Below are positions 30,431 through 37,952 of a stretch of 64,000 nt of DNA, in pieces. How positions within the stretch are numbered: the stretch's first letter is position 1; the number at the start of each line of letters is the position of its first letter. This DNA comes from Chloroflexota bacterium. Its GTDB lineage: Bacteria > Chloroflexota > Dehalococcoidia > Lucifugimonadales > GCA-002723415. The notes beneath the pieces were generated by a model. That model worked only from the letters and a program-made list of their open reading frames with translations. It did not search any database and had not been told where the DNA came from. Where the stretch lies: NCBI GenBank assembly GCA_002721445.1, contig PBKN01000009.1, positions 96,291-160,290 of the forward strand, in the 5' to 3' direction. The position numbers and the translations under genes are program-made.

Positions 30431-30802
30431 ATGTCACAATGGTTATTAGTAGCTTCAGGAGGAGCATTAGGATCAATATCTAGATATGCTATAAACTTAT
30501 TAGCTATATCTAGATTAAATTCAAATTTACTTGGAACATTTTTTGTAAATATATCTGGCTCTTTAATACTAGGTATTATTATTGGAATATTAGATAATAA
30601 ATCAGGTCAATCTACTTCATTTAGGTTATTTGCTATTATAGGATTTTTAGGTTCATATACCACATTCTCTACTTTAACTGTTGCATCCGCAAAATTAATT
30701 TTTGCTGATGAATTAATAAAATTTTTGTTAAATATTTTATTAAGTATATTAATAGGACTTATTGCAGCAAGTTTAGGGATATTTATTGGAAAAAATATAT
30801 AA
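30431..30802 (+). CDS. crcB: Fluoride channel CrcB/Fluc
   Basis: This 123-residue four-helix membrane protein has the Fluc signatures GGALGSISRY at the start, FVNISGSLILGI in helix 2 and GFLGSYTTFSTLT in helix 3 (the Phe/Thr polar track). It works as a dimeric channel exporting cytoplasmic fluoride. Only one copy is present, consistent with a homodimeric form. I looked for a fluoride riboswitch in the 125-bp leader and did not see one. ATG follows GAGG with 6-nt spacing. The selenoprotein thioredoxin gene begins 18 bp downstream. Confidence 0.92.
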   Translation: MSQWLLVASGGALGSISRYAINLLAISRLNSNLLGTFFVNISGSLILGIIIGILDNKSGQSTSFRLFAIIGFLGSYTTFSTLTVASAKLIFADELIKFLLNILLSILIGLIAASLGIFIGKNI

Positions 30803-30820
30803 ATAAGTTAAGAGTAAAAT

Positions 30821-31312
30821 TTGTACTTTATAATAAATCAATTTTCGTTTCTTTTAGTTTCGGTATTTTTACTAATATGTGTAACTATAATATCTAGGCA
30901 AATATTAGATTTCAAAATTACTTTGGTATTTATATTAATAATTACTAGTGGTTTAATTTTTACGCAAATATTTTTAAAAACAAAAACATCTGAAATTACA
31001 AAAATAGAAGATTTAAATAAATCTTTAGAATCTCATAAATTTACTTTAATACAAATATATTCTGATTACTGAGTTGCTTGCTTATCATCAAAGCCTATAG
31101 TTGATAGGTTAGAATCAGAATTAGCAAAAGACATAAACTTTATAAGATTAGATATCAATTCAGAACTAGGTAAATATATACGTAAAAATTACCAAATAAA
31201 TACTGTACCATCATACTTAATATTAAATAAAGAAAAAGAAAAAATTTGGAGACAAAATTTAAATGTACCAAGTATTGAATTAATTAATCAAATTAAGGAA
31301 AGTAATTCATAA
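30821..31312 (+). CDS. Membrane-anchored thioredoxin-like selenoprotein (UVAC)
   Basis: The frame starts at TTG 30821 and reaches TGA at 31070-31072, then continues open in the same frame to TAA at 31310-31312. Reading TGA as selenocysteine gives 163 residues. Two hydrophobic helices (about 5-25 and 31-51) come first, then a thioredoxin domain with strand TLIQIYSDY, redox motif U84-V-A-C87, helix LSSKPIVDRLESEL, and cis-Pro P130 in NTVPSYLIL. Sec sits exactly at the first active-site Cys of CxxC. A hairpin with loop AGTTG begins about 20 nt after the TGA. The gene follows crcB by 18 bp. Known Sec-thioredoxins reduce disulfides or peroxides; its partner is unknown. A pseudogene is the alternative, but frame, motif and hairpin argue against it. 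Confidence 0.87.
31092..31110 (+). promoter_or_regulatory. Putative bacterial SECIS hairpin, thioredoxin gene
   Basis: The stem CCTAT/ATAGG (31094-31098 with 31104-31108) encloses the loop AGTTG, extended by a G-T and an A-T pair. The loop starts 26 nt after the TGA. It lies inside the coding sequence, as bacterial SECIS elements do, and shares its loop with the second selenoprotein gene. Confidence 0.7.
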
Positions 31313-31323
31313 ATTAAAATAAT

Positions 31324-31782
31324 CTAATTGAATAACTCAGACAATTTATTAGCACGAAAAGAAAAAATCCGTTCTAATTCTTTTTTTACAAATAATTTAT
31401 CTACTATAAAACCAAACCAAATCTTATATTTAACTTTATCAATTGCTAAGCATCCATGTTCATTATCAATAAACAAATGCTCGTGTACCCATTGTCTATA
31501 TGGCCCAAGAATCTGTTCATCTACAAAACGTTTATTTGGTTCCCAAACAGTAATTTTACTCCGCCATTTTATGGGTATATAACGTAGAGAAATACGATAA
31601 TCAATTTTATCATTAAGTTTAATTTTGTCAGGTAGATTACTCAAGATTTTAAATTTTAAAAAGCTTGGAGTAAGTATCTGTAAATTATTTGCATCTGAAA
31701 AAAATTCAAATACCTCATCAGATTTTTTAGACAATTGTGTAGAGCAATAAATTTCACCTTGGTCAATTTTCAATTCAAACAT
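31324..31782 (-). CDS. SRPBCC (START-like) family protein
   Basis: This 152-residue cytoplasmic protein matches the SRPBCC helix-grip fold of ligand-binding cyclase/dehydrase-like proteins: YCSTQLSKKSDEVFEFFSDANN at the start, a central WRSKITVWEPNKRFVDEQ strand pair, and WVHEHLFIDNEHGCL. The fold binds hydrophobic ligands; no catalytic residues can be named. It follows the TIGR01777-type epimerase gene by 4 bp. In other bacteria these two domains occur as neighbours or fused, which supports a joint role. Confidence 0.75.
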   Translation of the reverse strand: MFELKIDQGEIYCSTQLSKKSDEVFEFFSDANNLQILTPSFLKFKILSNLPDKIKLNDKIDYRISLRYIPIKWRSKITVWEPNKRFVDEQILGPYRQWVHEHLFIDNEHGCLAIDKVKYKIWFGFIVDKLFVKKELERIFSFRANKLSELFN

Positions 31783-31786
31783 TTAT

Positions 31787-32695
31787 TTAACCTATGATAT
31801 CTTTCAAAGCATTATCTAATTCTGCAAAATTAAATGAAAAATTCATGTCAATTAATTTTTGTGGATTTACTCTGCGACTACCAAGTATTTCTAAAGCTAA
31901 TTCTCCCATTAACATTTTCAAAGCAAAAGCAGGAACTAAAGCTAAATTTGGTCTTTTTAAAGTTTTAGCAAAAACAGATGAAAATTCTGATTGCCTAGAG
32001 GGATATGGGGAAACAATATTCAATGGTCCTTTAAAATCATTTCTAATAAGAAAATCAATTATATCTATAAAATCTTTAATATGAATCCATGACCACCATT
32101 GTTTACCATTAGATAATCTCCCTCCCAAACCAAACTTATATATGTATAACATTTTTTTGAAGGCACCACCATTTTTACCTAATACTATTCCAGTCCTAAG
32201 TTGAATAGTATCAACGCCATGGTTATCAAGTTCTATTGATTCTTTTTCCCATTTCAAACAAGTTTGTGCTAAAAAGCCTTTTCCAAACCCAGAACTCTCG
32301 TATAGTATTTCTTCTTCACGGTCGCCATAATACCCTATAGCACTAGAAGAAAGAAACTTTCTCACTTTGTGTTTCGGATTGTTTTTAATGATTTCAACTA
32401 AAATTCTAGTTGAATCAATTCTACTATTTATAATTTTAGATTTTTTATTCTTTGTCCAAAGTCCAAAAACATTTTCTCCAGCTAAATTAATAATCAAGTC
32501 GCTATTTATGACAGGTTCAACAGGGCATATTTTTAAATCAGGATCCCAGTAATATTTTTTAATATTATCACCAAATAATGACTTAGATTTATCTATGTTT
32601 TTAGTCAAAATAGAAATAGAATACCCTAATTTATCTAATTTTTGTGATAATTTATAACCAATAAAACCAGTAGCACCTGTAATCAAAATCCTCAA
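31787..32695 (-). CDS. TIGR01777-type NAD-dependent epimerase (YfcH-like)
   Basis: This 302-residue extended SDR has the N-terminal nucleotide motif GATGFIGYKL, NLAGENVFGLWTKNKK (the family-specific AGE block), and SSSAIGYYGDREEEILYE carrying the Ser/Tyr pair. RTGIVLGKNGG and the C-terminal PSRQSEFSSVFAKTLKRP to ALEILGSRRVNPQKL blocks typical of TIGR01777 are also present. It probably binds NAD(P); the reaction is unknown for the family. It is the first gene of a two-gene unit with the SRPBCC protein and is flanked on both sides by the selenoprotein genes. Confidence 0.88.
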   Translation of the reverse strand: MRILITGATGFIGYKLSQKLDKLGYSISILTKNIDKSKSLFGDNIKKYYWDPDLKICPVEPVINSDLIINLAGENVFGLWTKNKKSKIINSRIDSTRILVEIIKNNPKHKVRKFLSSSAIGYYGDREEEILYESSGFGKGFLAQTCLKWEKESIELDNHGVDTIQLRTGIVLGKNGGAFKKMLYIYKFGLGGRLSNGKQWWSWIHIKDFIDIIDFLIRNDFKGPLNIVSPYPSRQSEFSSVFAKTLKRPNLALVPAFALKMLMGELALEILGSRRVNPQKLIDMNFSFNFAELDNALKDIIG

Positions 32696-32819
32696 TCAAA
32701 TACTCTCCTATAAATGAAAACAAAGTAAATAAAATTATTTAACCAATTTAAAATTTAATGTATTATTATTAATTGTATACAACAAAATAGATAAATAAAA
32801 ATTTATTAGTTAATGAATC

Positions 32820-33371
32820 ATGAAAAAATCAATATATATATTCGTATTTTTAATTTTTATACTTATAATCAGCTGTTCTGATAAAGAAAAAATAATTAAT
32901 AGAAATGATGCTAATTCAAATTTTGAAAAAGAATCAATTAGTATTGTTAAAAATAAAATTGCTCCAAATTTCTCTCTAACTTCAATCGATGGAACTATAA
33001 TAAATTATGAATCTAGCAATGACACAATTAAACCTAAATTCTTATTTTTTCTTTCGAAGTACTGAGGTACATGTCGCTCCGAGTTGCGGAGCTTAATTCC
33101 AATATATTCTAAATATTCCAACAACATAGATTTTTTGATTATTAGTATCGAACAAAATGAATCTAAATTAGACTTAAAAAATTTTGCAACTAAAGAAAAC
33201 CATCCATGGGAGATATTTAGTGCAGATAAAAAGACTATGGAGTCACTTAATGTCACACAGCAATCAACTAAAATTTTCATCAATAAAAAAAATGAAATTA
33301 TATATAAAGGAAATTATGGAGAAGGGTCTATATCTGAATGGACAGAATTATTTAATAGTGCTATAAATTAA
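32820..33371 (+). CDS. Exported thioredoxin-fold selenolipoprotein (UGTC; TlpA/AhpC-like)
   Basis: ATG 32820 opens a frame to TGA at 33063-33065 that stays open in the same frame to TAA at 33371. With TGA as Sec it gives 183 residues. The lipoprotein signal has lipobox IISC (C19). A TlpA/redoxin-type domain starts at IAPNFSLTSIDGTIINY. The redox motif is U82-G-T-C85 in FFLSKY-U-GTCRSEL, matching the WCxPCRxE motif of TlpA/ResA. Later come DFLIISIEQ, HPWEIFSADK and IFINKKNEIIYKG. The usual cis-Pro appears replaced by Ser (about S149). A GC-rich hairpin begins 10 nt after the TGA. Likely role: thiol-disulfide or peroxide chemistry outside the membrane. The downstream TPP gene starts 36 bp later. 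Confidence 0.88.
33076..33092 (+). promoter_or_regulatory. Putative bacterial SECIS hairpin, lipoprotein gene
   Basis: A perfect 6-bp stem GCTCCG/CGGAGC with loop AGTTG starts 10 nt after the TGA; the loop starts 16 nt after it. Such a GC-rich stem stands out in this AT-rich sequence. The loop is identical to that in the thioredoxin selenoprotein gene, though the stems are unrelated. Confidence 0.78.
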
Positions 33372-33407
33372 AATTAATTAATATATAAATATTTTCCAGG
33401 AGAAAAA

Positions 33408-35084
33408 ATGTCAAATATAATACCCTCAGGTCACTCAATTGTAGAATCAATAGCTAATGAAAATATTTCCCATGCCTTTGGTCTGCTTGGACATGCAAAC
33501 TTATCAATACTTGATGGATTTTATGATAGGAAGTTTCCTGAATTTATTGGTTGCCGACATGAACAAGGAGCTATTTTAATGGCTGACGGATATGCTAGAG
33601 CAAGTGGTAAACCAGGAGTATGTATAGCTACATGTGGGCCTGGAGCAACAAATCTAGCTACAGGAATAGCTCAAGCATATGAAGCTCAATCTCCAGTAGT
33701 AACAATTGCAGGAGGAATTCCTGAATCATATACATTTAGAGAAGGTTTCCAAGAATTAGACTTAGTAAGTATATTAAAACCATTAACAAAATTTTCTGGA
33801 AGACTTACTGACATGGAGCGTATCCCTGAACTAATGCAGCATATTTTCAGAATTGCTACTAATGGTAAAAAAGGACCAGTCTATTTAGAATTACCTGAAG
33901 ACAAACTCCTAAATAGCCAAATAGATTATCAACCTTTACCTCCTGAAGAATACAGGCTAATTGATCCAAAACCAGAAGGAGATGCTAAGGCAATCGAATT
34001 AGCTATAAATATTATGACGCAAGCAAAAAAACCTATAGTTATAGCTGGAGGAGGAGTAGTATGGGGAAATGCTACTGACAACACTATTAAATTAGCTGAA
34101 TCACTAGGAGCAGGATTAATGACTTCATATGGTAGGAATGATGCATTGCCATATGATAATCCGCTATTTTTAGGATCTTTAGGAAGAGGTGGAGCAATCG
34201 AAGCAATTGAGGCAATTCAAGAATGTGATGTTTTAATTGCTTTAGGGTCAAGACTATCTCAGATGACAGGATCTATGGGTGATAATAAATACATACCTAA
34301 ATCTACAAAAATTATACAAATCGAAATTGATTCAAAAGAAATTGGAAGAAACTATCCAGTTTCAGCAGGTATATTAGGAGATGCTGATGCTGTAGCTACT
34401 AAATTCTTAGAAATATTGAAAGAAAAAATAAAACATACTCATAAAAATCAAAACTGGCAAGATAAAATTAAAGAATTAGTAGCAAAAAGACATGCTAGGT
34501 TAAATAGCGAAGGCCAAAGTACATCTTCTCCGATAAAACCACAAAAAGTTTATCATGAATTACGTAAATCAATGCCAAAGAATTCTATATATACTCTTGA
34601 TGCTGGAGCAGTATGCGCTATGGGGTATGACAGATTAGATTTCACAGAAAATAAAACATTTTTCAGCCCATTGTTTCTAGGATCCCTAGGAGTAGGTTAT
34701 CCTGTCGCAATAGGTGCAAAAGTAGCTAGGCCAAATTCGCCAGTAATGGCTATACATGGTGATGGAGGTTATCTTTTTAATTCTCAAGAATTGCAGACAG
34801 CTGTTGATTATAATATTAATGTTATAACACTAATTATGAATAATAATTGCTGGGGTGGAGAAAAGAAAATACAAGATGCTTTATTTGAAGGCAGACATGT
34901 AGGTTCCTATATAAATAATCCTAGATACGATAAATATGCTGAAGTATTTGGTGCTAAAGGTTTCTATGCTGAGACTTCAGATCAAATTTCAGAAGCTATA
35001 AATGAAGCTATAAATTCTAACAAACCTTCAATAATAGAAATTCCAGTAGATCCAGAAGAGCTTGGAACAGATGTAAAATTATGA
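33408..35084 (+). CDS. TPP-dependent acetolactate-synthase-family enzyme
   Basis: This 558-residue TPP enzyme has activating Glu in IGCRHEQGAILMADGYARA, CGPGATNLATGIAQA, and EGFQELDLVSILKPLTKFS as in acetolactate synthase and sulfoacetaldehyde acetyltransferase. The C-terminal TPP/Mg motif is GDGGYLFNSQELQTA with MNNNCWGG. ATG follows AGGAG with 8-nt spacing. Its stop overlaps the following epimerase gene by 4 bp, so the two are translationally coupled, which favours a dedicated catabolic pathway over branched-chain amino-acid synthesis. The substrate is not determined. Confidence 0.85.
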   Translation: MSNIIPSGHSIVESIANENISHAFGLLGHANLSILDGFYDRKFPEFIGCRHEQGAILMADGYARASGKPGVCIATCGPGATNLATGIAQAYEAQSPVVTIAGGIPESYTFREGFQELDLVSILKPLTKFSGRLTDMERIPELMQHIFRIATNGKKGPVYLELPEDKLLNSQIDYQPLPPEEYRLIDPKPEGDAKAIELAINIMTQAKKPIVIAGGGVVWGNATDNTIKLAESLGAGLMTSYGRNDALPYDNPLFLGSLGRGGAIEAIEAIQECDVLIALGSRLSQMTGSMGDNKYIPKSTKIIQIEIDSKEIGRNYPVSAGILGDADAVATKFLEILKEKIKHTHKNQNWQDKIKELVAKRHARLNSEGQSTSSPIKPQKVYHELRKSMPKNSIYTLDAGAVCAMGYDRLDFTENKTFFSPLFLGSLGVGYPVAIGAKVARPNSPVMAIHGDGGYLFNSQELQTAVDYNINVITLIMNNNCWGGEKKIQDALFEGRHVGSYINNPRYDKYAEVFGAKGFYAETSDQISEAINEAINSNKPSIIEIPVDPEELGTDVKL

Positions 35085-35878
35085 AAATATTAATTACTGG
35101 AGTTAGCGGATTAATTGGTAATTTATTAGCTGTACATTTAAAAAAACAAGGTCATGAAATTACTGCACTAAATAGAAGTAAGATTAATGGATATAATTCT
35201 ATTCAAGCAGACATATCAAACTTAGAAGATATAAAACCAGCTTTTAATAATAAAGACCTAGTAATACACATGTCTGCATACACTGCACCACCAAATTCAA
35301 AACATTCTCCTACAGATGAAGAACAGTGGCAAGGAAATTTAAACACCAATATTATTGGAGTATACAATATATTTGAAGCTTCAAGGTTAGCCAAGATTCC
35401 TAGAGTAATATTTGGAAGTAGTGGAGCAGCAATTGGAGGATATTCTAAGATATTTCCTTACAATAAAATAGCTGAAGGTAAATATGATGAAATTCCTAAA
35501 TCATATGATAAAATTTCTCATTCGGAAGTTAGACCATTGGGATTATATGGAGCTGCAAAAGTATGGGGAGAAGCAATAGCTAGACATTTTTCAGATGCAT
35601 ATGGCTTATCAATATTATGTTTAAGAATTGGTTCAGTTAGAAAAGAAGATTACCCCAACAACCCTCATAGATTTTCTTATTACCTAAGTCATAAAGATAT
35701 AATACAAATGGTAGAAAAATGTATTAAAGCACCTAAAGAACTATTATATGATATATTTATGGCCTGCTCAGATAACAAATATAGTTATTATGACCTAGAA
35801 CATGCTGAAAATATAATACAATATTTACCTGAAGATTCAGCTGAATCTGCAATCAATTTATATAAAAAAGATAATTAA
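35081..35878 (+). CDS. NAD-dependent epimerase/dehydratase (extended SDR)
   Basis: The 265-residue protein has N-terminal ITGVSGLIGNLLAVHL for NAD binding, then VIHMSAYTAPP, the Ser in FGSSGAAIGGY and the Tyr/Lys pair in LYGAAKVWGEA. The overall length and RLAKIPRVIFGSS segment resemble uronate dehydrogenase-like and sugar-nucleotide epimerase families. It is coupled to the upstream TPP enzyme by a 4-bp overlap and followed 19 bp later by a ThuA-like gene, so the three may process one carbohydrate-derived acid. This pathway idea is inference. Confidence 0.82.
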   Translation: MKILITGVSGLIGNLLAVHLKKQGHEITALNRSKINGYNSIQADISNLEDIKPAFNNKDLVIHMSAYTAPPNSKHSPTDEEQWQGNLNTNIIGVYNIFEASRLAKIPRVIFGSSGAAIGGYSKIFPYNKIAEGKYDEIPKSYDKISHSEVRPLGLYGAAKVWGEAIARHFSDAYGLSILCLRIGSVRKEDYPNNPHRFSYYLSHKDIIQMVEKCIKAPKELLYDIFMACSDNKYSYYDLEHAENIIQYLPEDSAESAINLYKKDN

Positions 35879-35897
35879 AATTGCTTAGGAGATAATA

Positions 35898-36527
35898 ATG
35901 AAGATTTTGATATTATCTGGAGGTATGCACCCATTTCATCAAACAACACCGATACTTATACATTTCCTCATTGAACATGGATTTGAAGTTAACTTAACCG
36001 AAGACCCTAATTATTTATTAACTTATGATATGACAAAATATGATGCTCTAATATTTAACACACGTAGAGTAGAAGAACTTACATTGTCAAATGAACAACA
36101 AAAAGCATTAACTAACTATGTAGCTAATGGCAAAGGATTTGTTGCTATTCATGTAGGTGCTGGATTACCTGAATCATGGCCTGAATATCACGATCTAACT
36201 GGAGGAGGTTGGGTTTATGGAGGAACTAGCGCTGCTCATCCACCAAGCAAGCATACTGTAACAATAGCTGACAATAGCCATCCATGCGCAAAAGGTTTAA
36301 AAGATTTTGAAATAGATGATGAAATATATATGAAAGTTGGTTGGAGACCAGATAATGATATATTCTTAAGTACTAATTGTGAAGGAGAAATTCACCCTAC
36401 AGCATGGTCTAGAAAATATAAAAAAGGTAAAGTAGTCACTACAAATCTTGGACATTACGGACCAGCTTTTAAATCAACTGAATTTCAAAAAATGATAATA
36501 AACAGTATATATTGGGTAACTAGTTAA
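35898..36527 (+). CDS. ThuA-like domain protein (glutamine-amidotransferase fold)
   Basis: The 209-residue protein matches the ThuA-like family: N-terminal KILILSGGMHPFHQTTP, central NGKGFVAIHVGAGLPESWPEY, GGTSAAHPPSKHTV, and C-terminal WSRKYKKGKVVTTNLGH. ThuA and relatives are linked to trehalose and other sugar use, but their chemistry is not established. The nucleophilic Cys of class I amidotransferases is absent. It ends with a 4-bp overlap into the convergent gltD stop. ATG follows TAGGAG. Confidence 0.82.
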   Translation: MKILILSGGMHPFHQTTPILIHFLIEHGFEVNLTEDPNYLLTYDMTKYDALIFNTRRVEELTLSNEQQKALTNYVANGKGFVAIHVGAGLPESWPEYHDLTGGGWVYGGTSAAHPPSKHTVTIADNSHPCAKGLKDFEIDDEIYMKVGWRPDNDIFLSTNCEGEIHPTAWSRKYKKGKVVTTNLGHYGPAFKSTEFQKMIINSIYWVTS

Positions 36528-37930
36528 CTAATTTTATTTAAATAATGATTAATAGAATCTGCTACTTTTCTTCCTTCGGCAATTGCTGATACAACTATAG
36601 ACTGACCTATTACCATATCACCTGCAGCAAAAACATTATTTATATTTGTAACACCATTAGATTTAGTTTCAACATGATTGTTTTTTGACAACTTTATTCT
36701 TAATTTTTTTACAACATCATCTAAATCAGGGGTTTCAAAACCCATTGCTAAAACAACTAAATCTGTAGGTATATCTTTTTCAGACCCGGCTATTTCTTTA
36801 AAACCACCATTGTAATTATGCACCTTTACTGTGCTTAAACTAACAAGTTTTCCATCTTTACCGTTAAATTTTTTTGTAGATATTCCGAATTCACGTACAC
36901 CACCTTCATCATGAGATCCTGAAGAAGTAAAGATTTTAGGCCACTGAGGCCAAGGATTATCATTTGATCTTCGTTTAGGAGGTTTAGGTAATAATTCGAA
37001 TTGATAAACATTTTTTGCTTTTTGTCTATGAGCAGTACCTAAACAATCTGACCCTGTATCTCCTCCACCAATAATAATTACATTTTTACCATTAGCTAAA
37101 ATTTGCTTTTTATTTGAATCTAATTCAGGATCATTGAAAACATTTTGTTGAGTTAAATATTCCATAGCAAAATGGATACCTTCCAAATCCCTCCCTGGAA
37201 TATTCAAATCACGTGGGTGCCTAGCTCCACATGCTAATAATAATACATCATAATCTTTAATTAAATCATCTGTATCAATATTAACACCTACATGAGCATT
37301 TGGAACGAAATCTACCCCTTCTTGAATGATTTGATTAACTCTTCTTTCAACAATAAACTTATCTAATTTAAAATCTGGAATTCCATATCTTAATAAACCG
37401 CCTATTTTAGCATCTTTTTCAAAAACCGTAACAAAATGACCTAGTCGATTTAATTGTTGAGCTGCAGCTAATCCAGTAGGCCCAGATCCTATTACTGCAA
37501 TTTTCTTACCAGTTCTATTAGTAGGTATTTGAGGGGAAATCCAACCCATACCCCAACCTTTTTCTGAAATTTCTTTCTCTATTTGTTCAATTGCAACAGG
37601 TTCATTATTAATATTTAACACACATGAAGCTTCACAAGGAGCTGGACAAATCCTACCAGTAAAATCTGGAAAATTGTTTGTTGAATGTAGAGATTTAAGG
37701 GCACTCTCCCAATTAGATTTACTGACCAAATTGTTCCAATCAGGAATAAAATTACCTAATGGACAACCTTGATGACAAAAAGGAACTCCACATCCCATAC
37801 ACCTTGATGATTGATCAATAACATCTTTTTTAGACCAAAAACCATTATAATCTTTATAGTCGTTAACTCTAGACTTTATATCCCTTTGTTTAGGAAGATT
37901 ACGTTTATAATGTATAAAACTAAATGACAA
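36524..37930 (-). CDS. gltD: Glutamate synthase small subunit
   Basis: This 468-residue subunit carries electrons from NADPH to GltB. The N-terminal Cys clusters (SRCMGCGVPFCHQGCPLG and CPAPCEASCVL) bind iron-sulfur centres. The FAD motif is VIGSGPTGLAAAQQLNRLG (about 147), and the NADPH motif is VIIIGGGDTGSDCLGTA (about 285). The final FAD motif is NNVFAAGDMVIGQSIVVSAI. The start appears to be TTG at 37930 in the MSFSFIHYKRNLPKQRD context, because a stop lies just upstream in frame. It follows gltB by 22 bp. Confidence 0.95.
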   Translation of the reverse strand: MSFSFIHYKRNLPKQRDIKSRVNDYKDYNGFWSKKDVIDQSSRCMGCGVPFCHQGCPLGNFIPDWNNLVSKSNWESALKSLHSTNNFPDFTGRICPAPCEASCVLNINNEPVAIEQIEKEISEKGWGMGWISPQIPTNRTGKKIAVIGSGPTGLAAAQQLNRLGHFVTVFEKDAKIGGLLRYGIPDFKLDKFIVERRVNQIIQEGVDFVPNAHVGVNIDTDDLIKDYDVLLLACGARHPRDLNIPGRDLEGIHFAMEYLTQQNVFNDPELDSNKKQILANGKNVIIIGGGDTGSDCLGTAHRQKAKNVYQFELLPKPPKRRSNDNPWPQWPKIFTSSGSHDEGGVREFGISTKKFNGKDGKLVSLSTVKVHNYNGGFKEIAGSEKDIPTDLVVLAMGFETPDLDDVVKKLRIKLSKNNHVETKSNGVTNINNVFAAGDMVIGQSIVVSAIAEGRKVADSINHYLNKIS

Positions 37931-37952
37931 ATTTACTTACTCATTTCATATT

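Noticed and set aside
30821..31072. A short 83-codon gene ending at TGA, with the rest of the thioredoxin as a pseudogene remnant.
   Set aside because: The frame continues without shift, all thioredoxin elements after the TGA are intact, and a SECIS-like hairpin matches the one in a second gene.
33084..33371. A separate ORF starting at ATG 33084 after the TGA of the lipoprotein gene.
   Set aside because: It is in the same frame as the upstream ORF, lacks a ribosome-binding site, and would lose the redox motif.
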